DNA from: Mycobacterium terramassiliense
Lineage (GTDB): Bacteria > Actinomycetota > Actinomycetes > Mycobacteriales > Mycobacteriaceae
DNA: 64,000 nucleotides
Direction: 5' to 3'
NCBI RefSeq assembly: GCF_900157385.1
Contig: NZ_LT717699.1
Span: 726,524-790,523, forward strand
Shown: positions 27,174 to 34,813 of the stretch, in pieces
Numbering within the stretch: the first letter of the stretch is position 1
How the letters are laid out: every line of letters starts with the position of its first letter
Translations under genes and position numbers: made by a program
The notes under the pieces: generated by a model
Told to the model about the DNA's origin: nothing
The model's database searches: none
The model's input: only the letters and a program-made list of their open reading frames with translations

Positions 27174-27949
27174 CCACCACCACTACTACTACCGCGGCGC
27201 TGCCCGCCGACGTCGAAACCTTGATGCGTGGGTTGCGATTGCCGCACGCACGAGCGATCGCCGCCGATGTGCTGGCCACTGCCCGCGCGCAGCGCTGGGA
27301 TCCCACCGAGGTCATCAAAGCACTGCTGACCGAAGAAGCCGCCGGACGCGCCCGCTCCATGCTGGCCGCCCGCCGCAAAGCCGCCGGATTCCCGACCGGG
27401 AAGACTTTCGACGCCTGGGATCCGGGCGCCTCGTCAATCCCGTTACCCACCCAACAGGCGCTACAGACATTGGAATGGGTGGGTCGCCGCGAGAACCTGG
27501 TGGTCTGCGGGCCTGCCGGCACCGGCAAGACGTTCTTCTTGGAAGCGCTCGGGCAAAAAGTTATCGAAGCCGGTATGCCGGTGGCGTGGTTCACCCTCGA
27601 GCAGATCGGGGTGCTGGTGCGTGCGCACCGTGCTGACGATTCCCTGGGCAAGGCGGTGGCCAAGATCGTGCGCGCGGAGCTCGTCGTCATTGATGACGTG
27701 GGACTTCTTCCGGTCGGTGCTGATGCCGCTGAGGGGCTTTACCGCATCGTCGAAGCGGCCTACGAACGCAGATCGGTGGCGATCTCGTCGAATCTGCATC
27801 CCAGTGGCTTCGATGAGCTCATGCCCAAGACGTTGGCCACCGCCACCGTCGACCGGCTCCTGCACCACGCGCACCTATGCCAAACCAGCGGCGACTCCGT
27901 GCGCCTGGCCCAAGCCCTGCACGGGAAAGGAGTCAAACCCCTGACCTGA
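27170..27949 (+). CDS. istB: IS21-family helper ATPase IstB
   Basis: This 259-residue AAA+ ATPase has Walker A GPAGTGKT (about 113-120), Walker B LVVIDDVGLLP and a sensor region AISSNLHPSGFDELMP. The N-terminus has a run of threonines (MTTTTTTTAA). IstB assembles on target DNA and activates IstA. The start overlaps the istA stop by 4 bp. Confidence 0.92.
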   Translation: MTTTTTTTAALPADVETLMRGLRLPHARAIAADVLATARAQRWDPTEVIKALLTEEAAGRARSMLAARRKAAGFPTGKTFDAWDPGASSIPLPTQQALQTLEWVGRRENLVVCGPAGTGKTFFLEALGQKVIEAGMPVAWFTLEQIGVLVRAHRADDSLGKAVAKIVRAELVVIDDVGLLPVGADAAEGLYRIVEAAYERRSVAISSNLHPSGFDELMPKTLATATVDRLLHHAHLCQTSGDSVRLAQALHGKGVKPLT

Positions 27950-27983
27950 CACCAGCGAACGACCGGTGGCGGACACACCCTCA

Positions 27984-28078
27984 TGGGCAGATTCGTGTCC
28001 GCCACTGGGCAGTTCTTATTGGCCACCTACGAGCAGTTCTCATGTCCGCCCATGGGCAGTTACAGCTGTCCATTGACA
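27984..28078. repeat. right-end multiple terminal repeats of the IS
   Basis: Three inverted relatives of the left-end motif (TGGGCAG followed by TGTCCGCC or TTGGCCAC) run up to the right terminal TGTCCATTGACA. They are likely transposase binding sites. The region has no gene. Confidence 0.65.
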
Positions 28079-28084
28079 CCAGCC
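28079..28084. repeat. right target-site duplication of the IS21-family element
   Basis: CCAGCC repeats the six bases at 25434-25439. On the minus strand it reads GGCTGG, the codons for the Gly-Trp before the catalytic serine of the split hydrolase. Confidence 0.85.
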
Positions 28085-28333
28085 CACCACGTGGGTCCGG
28101 CAGGACCCTACCCGGGAGCGAATGAGTTCTGCCACCGCGGCGGCGGCGCGGCCCATCTCGAATGGTCCCAGCTCAAAGCTCTTGCCGAAGTGGGGCAAAT
28201 CGGGGACGAGGCAGCGATATTGCTGCATGCGTTCGACCACCGGTTCCCAGGACCAGCCGCTCGTATACGCGCCGTGCAGGAAGACGACGGCAGGTGCACT
28301 CGCCAGACCGGATTCGCGCACGAACAGGCCCAT
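28085..28333 (-). pseudogene. alpha/beta hydrolase, N-terminal part, cut off by IS21 insertion
   Basis: The minus-strand frame starts at ATG 28333 and reads MGLFVRESG, VVFLHGAYTSGWSW (HG oxyanion loop) and LVPDLPHFGKS, up to THVVGW, where the IS begins. It resumes at 25439 as SLGAQVG. The original elbow was therefore VVGWSLG. An active form would be a soluble hydrolase of about 270 residues. A leaderless-type promoter precedes it, so a truncated peptide of about 95 residues may still be made. Confidence 0.88.
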
Positions 28334-28341
28334 AGAGGGGG

Positions 28342-28347
28342 ACCCTA
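28342..28347 (-). promoter_or_regulatory. candidate -10 box of the split hydrolase gene
   Basis: On the minus strand TAGGGT fits TANNNT and lies 8 bases before the ATG at 28333. That predicts a leaderless transcript, as for three other genes in the window. Confidence 0.35.
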
Positions 28348-28463
28348 GCAGTATTCCGCGGTGTTCATTTCCGCACGCAAACCCGTCGTCCAGACACCGG
28401 TCGGCGGGAAGCTCAGCTCAATATTGTCAGCCAAATCGCAGGTCAAGAAGGCACCATGCCGTC

Positions 28464-30434
28464 CTACGGGGCGACGCTCATCTCGTAGAAGTGCAGTCGC
28501 GCACCAGGGTCGCCCTGGCCCAGCGATGGAGCGCGGCCCACACCTATGGTGCGGGCGTGGATCTGCAGGTTCGTACCGTCCACAGACGCAGGGGTATCGA
28601 CGAGAAACGCTTCGGCGGCATTCGCGGCGACAAGGCGGTAAGTGACGCCGTCGAGCACGACCGTCGAGAGGGTCAGCGGGACAATGGTCCCCCGGAACAG
28701 CCGGTCGATGACGGTCGGCTCCATATCGATTCGTGCCAGGATTGCTTTATCAGGTCCTCTGGGGGCAGGGACGGTGATCGTGTCGTTGCCATGGACGGTC
28801 ACTTGCGAGAGCTCGGTGAGCGGCCCGCAGCGGGGGGCGGCGTGGGCGAACAGTGCCCAGCGGCCCTCGACGCCGTTCACGGTGTAATCGCACAGCAACG
28901 CGCGCGAATACCGCGGGGACTCCTGCACGGCAAGCCGGCCGTCGATGTCGGTTGCGGGCGAGTTCGCCGAGAGTCGGGATAAGACAAATTGAGGGCCCGT
29001 TTCGAAAGATCGGCTGTTTAGTGCGTCGAGGGTGGGCGTGTAGGCCGCGTACGTCTGGAATACGGGTACCGGGCGCCAGGCGAAGTTGTAGGCCCACGCG
29101 ACCGACGTCTCGTTCGGGTCGATGTGCACCGTTGCCGAGCCGATCGTTTTGATGAAGCGGTCCGGGATGGCGTAGAGCGCACGCTGGTGCGTCTTCGCTC
29201 GTTCTATGCGTTGGTCGACGCGGCCCGGCACCGCCAGCGTGATGAGGCGCTCGATCGCTTGCCCGGGCGCCTGCACCGCCGCCGCGATGGGGTCGTCGGC
29301 AGCGGTTCCGGCTGTGCGCAACCAGGAGCTCTCTGCGCCAAGCCCGGCGAGGACGATCGCCACCACGAACACCACAAACGCTCGGCGAGGGATTTTGGGG
29401 ATGCTGGAGAGAGGAGCGATGACTAGCGCAAGAACGACCAGGGCGAGGAGGTCGTAGAAGTTCGCGAGGTCGAGTCGTACGAACTCCTTTTTTCCGATGA
29501 TGAGGGTCACGATGCCGACGAACAACACGAAGCGGCGAGGGGTTTGCGCGCCGCCCTTGAAGAACATCAACCCGAGCATCGCGAGCCAGACAAGGATCAA
29601 TACCATTGCGGGAGCAGCTATCCCGGCGAACGCGAAGAGAGGATAGGCCATCGCGTCGCTGTAGCCCGCTACCAGGCTGGCGCTGGATTTCAGCCAGGCG
29701 GGCAGGTTCCCCAGTCGTTGGCCGGCAAGCACCCACCAAATGAGCGTGGACGCGGCAAAGACTGCCACAGTTGCGCAGTGGCGCCCGACGTCGCGCCACT
29801 CGAGCAAGACCGAAACGGTCAGCGCGATGACTAATATCGTGACGCCGACGTTCAACTTCACTAACAACTCAAGCCCCGCGACCGCGGCGAGCACAGTGCA
29901 CGTGGCGAACACGGTCGTGCGCTTTGGATGTTCTTGCAGCAGAGGCGCAGCCGCCCATACGAATGCTGCGAGGATAGCCAACTCGGGGTACTCCAGCCCT
30001 GGAATCAATAAACCGTGGCCGGTGTGGAGTATGGCGACCACGCCTGTCGTTGCGAACGCGCCCATAAGCGATGTCATTCGGGTGCAGCGCTGGCGCAGTA
30101 CGGTCGCGATGCCGAGGAACAGGGCGGCGACGACGACTGGCTGGTAGATCGTCGCGAGGACCGACTGGCCGAACGAGTAGTAGGGGGTGTGCTGGAGGAA
30201 CGCGAGGGGTCCGTACGTGAACACGAGCCCGGGACCCCACTCCAGATCTTGAGCACGCGCCAGAGCAGGCCCGGCTTGCCAAGATGGATTCAGCCCGACA
30301 CCAGGGTCGACCGACGACTGCGGCCAGAAGACGAGAGCGGCGACTGCCGCCGCAAGACCCTCTAGCCAACGGGCAGGCCTTTGCATCGCGCCGCGGTTGC
30401 CGGTGGCCGTCGGGCTCGAGATGTCAGCTGTCAT
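28464..30434 (-). CDS. polytopic membrane protein, GT-C-like, unassigned
   Basis: This 656-residue protein has about ten hydrophobic helices in the first 400 residues and a C-terminal soluble domain of about 250. The first loop reads ALARAQDLEWGPGLVFTYGPLAF, resembling the acidic first extracytoplasmic loop of GT-C glycosyltransferases, which take sugars from polyprenyl phosphates. This resemblance is suggestive only. It is the last gene of the 13-gene coupled operon, and its ATG lies inside the 3' end of the aminotransferase gene (11-bp overlap). The protein at 35781-37703 in the same operon has a comparable layout. Confidence 0.7.
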   Translation of the reverse strand: MTADISSPTATGNRGAMQRPARWLEGLAAAVAALVFWPQSSVDPGVGLNPSWQAGPALARAQDLEWGPGLVFTYGPLAFLQHTPYYSFGQSVLATIYQPVVVAALFLGIATVLRQRCTRMTSLMGAFATTGVVAILHTGHGLLIPGLEYPELAILAAFVWAAAPLLQEHPKRTTVFATCTVLAAVAGLELLVKLNVGVTILVIALTVSVLLEWRDVGRHCATVAVFAASTLIWWVLAGQRLGNLPAWLKSSASLVAGYSDAMAYPLFAFAGIAAPAMVLILVWLAMLGLMFFKGGAQTPRRFVLFVGIVTLIIGKKEFVRLDLANFYDLLALVVLALVIAPLSSIPKIPRRAFVVFVVAIVLAGLGAESSWLRTAGTAADDPIAAAVQAPGQAIERLITLAVPGRVDQRIERAKTHQRALYAIPDRFIKTIGSATVHIDPNETSVAWAYNFAWRPVPVFQTYAAYTPTLDALNSRSFETGPQFVLSRLSANSPATDIDGRLAVQESPRYSRALLCDYTVNGVEGRWALFAHAAPRCGPLTELSQVTVHGNDTITVPAPRGPDKAILARIDMEPTVIDRLFRGTIVPLTLSTVVLDGVTYRLVAANAAEAFLVDTPASVDGTNLQIHARTIGVGRAPSLGQGDPGARLHFYEMSVAP

Positions 30435-31590
30435 GAGTTTGCATCACCGGGTTTGATTGGTAAAAGTCCAGCACGCGACTGCCCACTTCCTCCACTTCCC
30501 AGTCGTTGAGGTCGAAATACATTGGCAACCGCAGCAATCGAGCGCTAAGTTCTTCCGTACATGGCAAAGACATCGGTGGCAATCCGAGCGATTGCGCGAA
30601 TGGCGAGGAATGCAGCGGCACGTAGTGGAATAAGGCGAGGATACCGGCTGCGCCGAGGTGCGCAATGAGCCTCGTGCGTTCGTCGATGTCGGCAGCCAAA
30701 AGATAAAACATGTGGTAATTGGTGGCGCAGTGCTGCGGCACTACCGGAATTCGAATCAGACCGCGCTCCACCAACGGAGCCAGTATGGAGACATAACGAT
30801 CAAATATTTCGCCACGTCGCCTGGTCAGCTTTTCCATGCTCTCGATCTGGCCCAACAGATATGCGGCGAGCATATCGGAAAGACCGTAGGCCGAGCCCAC
30901 ATCCACCCACGTGTACTTGTCAGCCTCGCCGCGCAGATACTGGCTGCGGTTGGTGCCCTTGTCGCGCAGGATTTCCGCTCGCTCTTCCATAGCCGGATCG
31001 TTGATGACGAGTGCGCCGCCCTCGCCGCAGGAAATGTTCTTGGTTTCGTGAAAGCTGTAGCAACCCAAATGACCGATCGTGCCCAGCCACCGATCTTTAT
31101 AGCGGGCGAATACGCCTTGCGCGGCATCCTCCACGACCAATAGCCCGTGGCGGTCGGCGATATCCATGATCACGTCCATCTCGCAGGCGACGCCGGCATA
31201 GTGGATGGGGAATATGGCACGGGTACGCGGCGTAATGGCCTGCTCGATCAGTCGCTCGTCGATGTTCAGCGTGTCGGGCCTGATATCCACGAACACCGGC
31301 GTAGCGCCACGGAGCACGAACGCATTGACCGTGGAGACGAACGTGTAGGACGGGACGATCACCTCGTCACCGGGTCGCAGATTTAATACGAGCGCGGCCA
31401 AATCGAGTGCGGTGGTGCCCGACGTGGTCAGCAGCACCCGATTAGCGCTAAAGCGTTCTTGCAGCTTCGCCTGGGCGCGCCTAGTGAAAGGCCCATCGCC
31501 ACTGGCATGCCCGCCCGCGACCGCCTGGCCGACATAGATCAGTTCCGACCCAACGACCGAGGGTTTGTTGAATGGGATTCGGATGGTCAT
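30424..31590 (-). CDS. wecE: DegT/DnrJ/EryC1/StrS sugar aminotransferase, WecE-like
   Basis: This 388-residue PLP enzyme resembles dTDP-4-amino-4,6-dideoxygalactose transaminase (WecE): IPFNKP at the N-terminus, LLTTSGTTALDLAAL, PSYTFVSTVNAF, VVEDAAQGV, and the PLP lysine in SFHETKNISCGEGGA (K at about 181). It converts a dTDP-4-keto-6-deoxyhexose to the 4-amino sugar with glutamate as donor. A wecE gene occurs in mycobacterial lipooligosaccharide loci, and amino-dideoxy sugars occur in some GPL and LOS glycans. The ATG overlaps the GtrA stop by 4 bp. Confidence 0.92.
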   Translation of the reverse strand: MTIRIPFNKPSVVGSELIYVGQAVAGGHASGDGPFTRRAQAKLQERFSANRVLLTTSGTTALDLAALVLNLRPGDEVIVPSYTFVSTVNAFVLRGATPVFVDIRPDTLNIDERLIEQAITPRTRAIFPIHYAGVACEMDVIMDIADRHGLLVVEDAAQGVFARYKDRWLGTIGHLGCYSFHETKNISCGEGGALVINDPAMEERAEILRDKGTNRSQYLRGEADKYTWVDVGSAYGLSDMLAAYLLGQIESMEKLTRRRGEIFDRYVSILAPLVERGLIRIPVVPQHCATNYHMFYLLAADIDERTRLIAHLGAAGILALFHYVPLHSSPFAQSLGLPPMSLPCTEELSARLLRLPMYFDLNDWEVEEVGSRVLDFYQSNPVMQTHDS

Positions 31591-32009
31591 GGCGTGGCCC
31601 TCATAGGAATTCGTTCGGGGGTACCGTCAGCCGGACGGAAAATCCAATACCTCTGCATGATGAAACCCAGCAGTGGCAGCACTATGACCGCGCCCCCCTG
31701 AACAATCTGATGGGGGACAGCCATCTGGCCAGCAAAGACCCAAAGAGCGATAAAGTCAATGAAATAAATGATGACGTAGCAGGCCAGGAACCGTCGCAAC
31801 GCGGCACCCCGGTCACCGCGATGACGAAATGTGAGAGTCCGGTTGGCGACAAAGCTGACCAGTGTGCCGACGCTTACGGTGATTGTCATCGCCGCCTCGC
31901 TGCCCATGCTTCCCCACGTCAACAAGAGGTAGGCGGTATAAAGCGCGGCATTGAGGCCGAGGCCGACGAGAACGTAACGTATGAATTGCACCCGGACCAT
32001 ATGCATCAT
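31587..32009 (-). CDS. GtrA-family membrane protein
   Basis: This 140-residue protein has four helices in the GtrA pattern. NRTLTFRHRG follows helix 2 and QRYWIF ends the last helix. GtrA proteins are thought to flip polyprenyl-phosphate-linked sugars across the membrane. I start it at ATG 32009, which overlaps the methyltransferase TGA in an ATGA junction. Eight more codons are open upstream. It shares an operon with a GtrB-like GT2 and two GT-C-like proteins, so a Gtr-type extracytoplasmic glycosylation role is inferred. Confidence 0.85.
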   Translation of the reverse strand: MMHMVRVQFIRYVLVGLGLNAALYTAYLLLTWGSMGSEAAMTITVSVGTLVSFVANRTLTFRHRGDRGAALRRFLACYVIIYFIDFIALWVFAGQMAVPHQIVQGGAVIVLPLLGFIMQRYWIFRPADGTPERIPMRATP

Positions 32010-32932
32010 TCGAACCGCACCACTGCCTCCCACCCGCCGACCAGATTCCAGCGCGGCGAACGGTTGCGACCGAGCAAGGCTTGTTCGAGGTGGGCCGGCG
32101 CCTTGAGTGCATGCGCGAGTAACGTGCGAATGGGCGCGCGCGTGAACGTTGTCTCCACCAGAGACGGCCGCGACGACAGTATCGTGCCCTTGATCCCGAA
32201 AGTCTCAATGATGTTGCCCCAAAAGACGCTGCCCATGTCGTGGACGTGTCCTGGATAGGTGATGTCGATCAAAGAGATGATTCTCGCCAATGGCAAAACG
32301 AAAGGGGTGCGGACGTACATATAGGCGCCTTCGCCTGCGCGGGCGATGACCTGGCGAATCGCGGTGTGAGCGTCGGGTATGTGTTCGAAGATCGCACTGG
32401 CAAGGATCAGTCCGTAACTGCCTTCGAGGCTTTCTAGGTCCTCGTGCGCGCGGATGCTGATTCCAGAGTCTTGCGGATCTCGCGGCTCACAGTAGTCCAC
32501 CAAATCAATCGTGATCTGCGGCGACATTCCCCGGGAATGCAGGTTTTTCGCGATGGCGACGGCGAGGGAACCGTCACCACCGCCGAAATCGAGAATGCGC
32601 AGCGGCGTCGACCCGAGCCGGTCCGGCACGGCGCGTAACACGTGGCGGGCGAAGCGCTCCGGATCATCGAGCGTATGACGCGTGCAGGCGTCGGAGTAGT
32701 ACTCGGCGTAGTAGCTTTCTAGGATCTCGGGTTTCGGCATGTGTGAGGCAGACGCCGCCCCGCATGCGTCGCATTCCAGCATCTCGATGTCAGGATTGCG
32801 CTGCACGCGCAATACAGGTCGGCGTGGCCGCGAGGAATGGCACACTGGGCAGATTTCACGCGCGTCATCGAGGTCGGCGTGGCCAAGTCGCTTACCGCGA
32901 TGAAACCTCGTCGTTTGTACCATGGGATTCAT
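32006..32932 (-). CDS. SAM-dependent methyltransferase with N-terminal cysteine motif
   Basis: This 308-residue protein has CPVC (about 28-31) and CDAC (about 54-57), a likely zinc-binding pair. The class I SAM fold follows: motif I ILDFGGGDGSLAVA (about 112) and the post-motif region LILASAIFEHIPD. A cysteine-bearing N-terminus is known in sugar C-methyltransferases of deoxysugar pathways, but the substrate cannot be read here. Its ATG overlaps the HAD gene stop by 4 bp. Confidence 0.83.
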   Translation of the reverse strand: MNPMVQTTRFHRGKRLGHADLDDAREICPVCHSSRPRRPVLRVQRNPDIEMLECDACGAASASHMPKPEILESYYAEYYSDACTRHTLDDPERFARHVLRAVPDRLGSTPLRILDFGGGDGSLAVAIAKNLHSRGMSPQITIDLVDYCEPRDPQDSGISIRAHEDLESLEGSYGLILASAIFEHIPDAHTAIRQVIARAGEGAYMYVRTPFVLPLARIISLIDITYPGHVHDMGSVFWGNIIETFGIKGTILSSRPSLVETTFTRAPIRTLLAHALKAPAHLEQALLGRNRSPRWNLVGGWEAVVRFE

Positions 32933-33651
32933 CCTCCCAACTGGACGTCAGTTGGCCGCGTGAGATCCAGTAAGCTTTGCACGCGTAAGCAGTCCGCGTG
33001 TGGTAAACGATTGCCGCGATCGATCAGAATTGGCGTCAGCCCGGCGTTTCTTGCGCCAATCACGTCGGCCACGTACTCGTTGCCCACATAAACCACTTGG
33101 CCAGCATCAAGCGCAATGCGTTCGAGGAAAGCGTCGAAGCAGGCCCGCGCAGGCTTTTCTGCGCCAAGCGCCTCCGAAGCGGCAGCGTCCCCGAGTAGGT
33201 GGCGCAGCCCTGCGCGCACCAGTACGTCGTCAAGATGCCGATCCCAGTTGGCCAGTGCATGGACCGCGACATGCGCTCCCACCGTCGACAACGCGGGGGC
33301 GGCATCATCGAACGCAACCCATCGGCGTCGCGCCGCGAATCGCGACAACAGCAAAGGATGCAGCCGGTCGAACAAGCTATCTATTCCCAGCACAGCGCAT
33401 AATGCTCGATTAAGCTCGGCATAGAATGCGTCTTTCCTGGCTTTAGTCGTCAGTTCACTGCTCTTCATCTTGACTGCAAAAGCGACGATTTCATAAGCGT
33501 GGGCAATTTCAGCCAAGGCGATGTCAAGCCCCAGCGGGCGGGCGGCATCTTGAAAGATTTGCTCAGGCGAGGGATCTAGACGCAAAAGGGTGCCGGCGCA
33601 ATCGAACACGACGGCACGGCAGTTGGCGATCGTAGCAGCCACGGTCAGCAC
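32929..33651 (-). CDS. HAD-superfamily protein with altered first motif
   Basis: This 240-residue HAD protein has a cap domain between motif I and the rest. Motif I reads VVFDCAGTLL: the nucleophile Asp17 is present but the general acid/base Asp two residues on is Ala19. Motif III and IV regions are visible as GAEKPARACFDAFLE and VYVGNEYVADVIGARNAG. HAD phosphatases need the second Asp, so classical phosphatase activity is doubtful. A role in sugar-phosphate metabolism is suggested only by context. It overlaps the ATP-grasp gene by 7 bp. Confidence 0.8.
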   Translation of the reverse strand: MLTVAATIANCRAVVFDCAGTLLRLDPSPEQIFQDAARPLGLDIALAEIAHAYEIVAFAVKMKSSELTTKARKDAFYAELNRALCAVLGIDSLFDRLHPLLLSRFAARRRWVAFDDAAPALSTVGAHVAVHALANWDRHLDDVLVRAGLRHLLGDAAASEALGAEKPARACFDAFLERIALDAGQVVYVGNEYVADVIGARNAGLTPILIDRGNRLPHADCLRVQSLLDLTRPTDVQLGG

Positions 33652-34595
33652 GGATCCATCCGCAATTCGTGGTCGCGCCGGTATACGGTGGCAATCCGTG
33701 GGCGGGCGCGCCCGATCGGCTCGCCACGTCCAAAGTGCCGCACCAGCCGAAGCGGATCATTGCAACCGACAGCGATGCGCATTTCGGTCGAGCCCGACAA
33801 ACGTGCATTGATCTCGAACACGAGTGGTCCATTATCGTGGTGCCAGCGAAGCTGTGCGTTGACTGCCCCGATACCAGGAACCTGTTCGCCGAACCTCGAA
33901 ATAAATTGCTGCATATCAGGATTGTCAACGACTCGCGCACGAACGGTCCGGCCCTCTTCGAGCGAACGCTCCATGGCGACCGCATCCTGCATGACGCCGT
34001 ACGCGTCGTAGAGAAAGCCAACGGTGAACTCGGGGCCCTCGACATATTGTTGAAAGCAGTAGTTGCGGGGCGGCGCAGCGGTGAATTCTTGCAGTGCAGC
34101 GCGGTCTGTCAGCAGCTTGATCCCCTGGCTGGCATGGCCATTGCGCGGCTTGGCCAAGATTGGCAGCGGTAATCCGTCGGTCGGAGCCGCCTCGAATGTG
34201 GTGGGTGCCCGAATGCCACGGGCCGACAGAAATTTGGCAGTCAACAACTTATCCTCGGCCGCTTCGACTAACTCATGCGGTGCGAGCACTACGTTGCAGC
34301 CGGTCTCTGCGAGCAGCCCGCGGGCGGCCGAAAGGATTGCGATTTCCGAATCAATGCACGGCAGCAAGACTTCCACGCCATGTTCTTCGAGCGCGGCTTT
34401 TAAGGCGTCCGGGTACTGCGGCTGTCTTACCAGCGGCAACTGCCGGTGGCCGTCTAGCTCCGGTTCAGAAGATGCGCCGGCGTCGAGTCCGAGGATCCAG
34501 ATCGGCTCGGCACCAAGCGGATTGCGGCGCAGGCCGCGAAGTGCTCCCCGCCCCACATCGCCACTGACGCCGGTAATCGCCACACGCAACGTCAT
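33645..34595 (-). CDS. ATP-grasp carboligase-like enzyme
   Basis: This 316-residue protein has an N-terminal Rossmann-like preATP-grasp region (VAITGVSGDVGRGALRGL), the ATP-grasp lysine strand LPILAKPRNGHASQGI, QQYVEGPEFTVGFLYD, and the metal-binding strand FEINARLSGSTE. ATP-grasp enzymes join a carboxylate to an amine through an acyl-phosphate. Lying in the same operon as a sugar aminotransferase, it is a candidate for N-acylation of the amino sugar. That link is inference. ATG overlaps the stop of the 73-residue gene. Confidence 0.82.
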   Translation of the reverse strand: MTLRVAITGVSGDVGRGALRGLRRNPLGAEPIWILGLDAGASSEPELDGHRQLPLVRQPQYPDALKAALEEHGVEVLLPCIDSEIAILSAARGLLAETGCNVVLAPHELVEAAEDKLLTAKFLSARGIRAPTTFEAAPTDGLPLPILAKPRNGHASQGIKLLTDRAALQEFTAAPPRNYCFQQYVEGPEFTVGFLYDAYGVMQDAVAMERSLEEGRTVRARVVDNPDMQQFISRFGEQVPGIGAVNAQLRWHHDNGPLVFEINARLSGSTEMRIAVGCNDPLRLVRHFGRGEPIGRARPRIATVYRRDHELRMDPC

Positions 34596-34813
34596 GACGG
34601 GTCGCCCACGTGGCGCGCCAGGCTACGAGACGACGGCTGCAGCCCCTCGGCGATCCGGTCCATGAACACGGCCTCTGGTCGCTCCGCGGCGTAGCTTTCG
34701 GCGACAATCTCGCTGGCACGAATCAACTTAGGGCGAACCAGGTCCGCCTGCGCGCCGAGTTCGTATGTATCACGCTGGCGGACAGCCGGGCGCCTCGATT
34801 CATCTGTCAGCAC
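34592..34813 (-). CDS. small 73-residue protein coupled on both sides, unrecognised
   Basis: The frame starts at ATG 34813, inside the end of the GT2 gene, and stops at 34592 with an ATGA overlap onto the ATP-grasp gene. This exact double coupling is the main evidence that it is real. The sequence (DTYELGAQADLVRPKLIRAS, ESYAAERPEAVFMDRIAEGL) is charged, looks soluble and mainly helical, and has no cysteine or membrane helix. I do not recognise a family. It might be a remnant of a larger gene. Confidence 0.5.
   Translation of the reverse strand: MLTDESRRPAVRQRDTYELGAQADLVRPKLIRASEIVAESYAAERPEAVFMDRIAEGLQPSSRSLARHVGDPS

Larger units (their letters stand above)
25440..28078. mobile_element. complete IS21-family insertion sequence
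   Basis: The 2639-bp element begins TGTCGGCGGACA and ends TGTCCATTGACA, whose reverse complement TGTCAATGGACA matches the left end at 9 of 12 positions. It is flanked by a 6-bp CCAGCC duplication. It encodes an IstA transposase and IstB ATPase with a 4-bp overlap, the hallmark of IS21. Multiple copies of a GGCGGACATG...TGCCCA motif lie inside both ends, as expected for transposase binding sites. Both genes and both ends are intact, so it may still be mobile. It interrupts an alpha/beta hydrolase gene. Confidence 0.93.

Noticed and set aside
31680..31800. Lower GC in the GtrA gene as a sign of recent transfer
   Set aside because: The dip is short, confined to a membrane-protein gene, and adjacent genes return to about 65 percent. 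I did not compute it over the whole window.
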